Assembly: GCF_002252525.1 (NCBI RefSeq)
Contig: NZ_NNRM01000012.1
Span: 37,501 to 101,500, forward strand
Length of the DNA stretch: 64,000 bases
Direction: 5' to 3'
Origin: Brucella pseudogrignonensis
GTDB taxonomy: Bacteria; Pseudomonadota; Alphaproteobacteria; Rhizobiales; Rhizobiaceae
Positions 63,147-64,000 of the stretch are shown here, piece by piece. The notes under the pieces are model-generated. The model had not been told where the DNA came from and searched no databases. It saw nothing but the letters and a program-made list of their open reading frames with translations. The position numbers were made by a program, and so were the translations under genes. How positions within the stretch are numbered: the first letter of the stretch is position 1; every line of letters starts with the position of its first letter.

Positions 63147-64000
63147 TACTGGCTTTCGTAAGCCTTTTTGCTCGCATCATAAACATAGGTCGTCACATCA
63201 TCAGCGCCGAGCTCACGCGTCTCGCCCGGAGCAGAGATCGTCGTACCCGTAAAATTTACCACCAGCTTGGGCATATCCGACTTTTCATCCGGAGCAAAAG
63301 CCACCTCGCCCTGGCTCGACACACAGGGCATCACTTCGCCGTCAGAGCAGGCAGCGCCATTATCTTCACCCGCCAACAGATAGCCGACATGGGTCCATGA
63401 TTTGTTGAAGGCGAATATGTCAAAGCCACTGTAGGACGAACCGTTATCGAGACCGGCAATAGGAACGGCCAACACAATTTTCCCTGACGGCGTGCGATAT
63501 TCTGCAACCTTGCGGTTCGTATCGACTTCGTCGGGTTTCTCGTAAGAGCCCATCGAACCGATATCACGCGCAGCATGGGCAAGCGTCCATGATCCATCCA
63601 CCAGCACAAAGGTTGCTTCCGAGAGACTGACCTGAGCCTCCGGGCCGGCCTCTCCGCCCTCAGCCCCCTCTTTTTGCACGGGCGTTTCCCATGCAAAGCC
63701 GGTGAAATATTGCTTTCCTTCCAGCTCAAACTGATGACCCAGCCAATAGGTCGCCGTTACTCCTTTTCCAACATCGTAGGAATCAGAGCCGTTACCATCT
63801 ACCTTGTAGATTGCTTGCAGAACTGCCCCCGCATCAGGTGCGGCGGCGGCGGCATCATGCTGGTGAGCATTAACAGCTGGAGATGCGGCTGAAGCGATGG
63901 TTGGAACACAAACAGCTGCGATAGTCGAGAGCAGCAGGCCTGCTGCGGCTGAGTGGAAAAACTTTTGACGGATGCCGGGGATTGCCTTCGCTGCGGTTTT
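63146..64000 (-). CDS. Exported protein of unknown function (start outside window)
   Basis: An open frame on the minus strand continues from the window edge without interruption for 284 codons to a stop at 63146. The first visible residues (KTAAKAIPGIRQKF) lead into a hydrophobic signal-like segment (LLLSTIAAVCVPTIASA). The mature region begins with an Ala-rich stretch and includes EEL-like strands (YWLGHQFELEGKQYFTGFAW) and paired cysteines (AACSDGEVMPCVSS). A GTG at 63679 could be taken as a start but would cut off the signal region. I do not recognise the family. Confidence 0.7.
   Translation of the reverse strand, partial: KTAAKAIPGIRQKFFHSAAAGLLLSTIAAVCVPTIASAASPAVNAHQHDAAAAAPDAGAVLQAIYKVDGNGSDSYDVGKGVTATYWLGHQFELEGKQYFTGFAWETPVQKEGAEGGEAGPEAQVSLSEATFVLVDGSWTLAHAARDIGSMGSYEKPDEVDTNRKVAEYRTPSGKIVLAVPIAGLDNGSSYSGFDIFAFNKSWTHVGYLLAGEDNGAACSDGEVMPCVSSQGEVAFAPDEKSDMPKLVVNFTGTTISAPGETRELGADDVTTYVYDASKKAYESQ

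Noticed and set aside
1-64000. CRISPR arrays, insertion sequences and integrated elements
   Set aside because: No regularly spaced repeats, transposase or integrase reading frames were found. The repeats present are single dispersed palindromes.

Overview
This window looks like ordinary core chromosome from an alphaproteobacterium of the Brucellaceae, most likely an Ochrobactrum-type Brucella or a close relative. Four things point there: a 168-residue Pal that matches my recollection of Brucella Omp16; an Omp25/Omp31-type outer-membrane protein; the gene order ruvC-ruvA-ruvB-ybgC-tolQRAB-pal-cpoB-tilS-ftsH-glmM; and 101-104 bp palindromic repeats of the size reported for Brucella Bru-RS elements. 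I see no insertion sequence, prophage, integrase, CRISPR array or defence island.

Left part (1-17.3 kb): a cut-off IclR regulator diverges from succinate-semialdehyde dehydrogenase. Then come a YqaA-type membrane protein, DsbB, an HNH nuclease, an AlkA-type glycosylase, GluQRS, malate synthase G, an XRE-cupin regulator with two acetyltransferases, a SulP transporter, an MHS-family transporter, the MbfA iron exporter under a perfect Irr-type operator, a class II glutamine amidotransferase, an Lrp regulator with an SDR enzyme, and dUTPase.

Middle (17.4-36.2 kb): the macAB exporter; exbB-exbD-tonB; small membrane and stress proteins; and the general stress response locus. In that locus nepR-ecfG and phyR diverge, both with promoter-like EcfG boxes, and two HisKA_2/HWE-type histidine kinases flank it. 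A Fur-family regulator, tRNA-Glu(CTC), rluD, rpoH and an inorganic pyrophosphatase with a signal peptide follow.

Right part (36.2-64 kb): almost everything is on the minus strand. It holds purA; serC-serA behind a candidate serC leader RNA; an Omp25-like protein; and the long envelope/recombination cluster from ruvC down to glmM. Beyond ruvC lie a DUF1465 gene, a candidate small RNA with an anti-Shine-Dalgarno loop, and an OpgC-like membrane protein. The plus strand resumes with a ThiE-like protein and a Sel1-repeat protein, and a cut-off exported protein ends the window on the minus strand.

Three families of short palindromic repeats fill many intergenic gaps. One copy appears to serve as the rpoH terminator and another supplies the stop codon and last residues of YbgC. 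I did not find a convincing new multi-gene system. The most interesting items are the small-RNA candidate at 59.5 kb, the repeat families, the regulatory palindromes and the exported pyrophosphatase.
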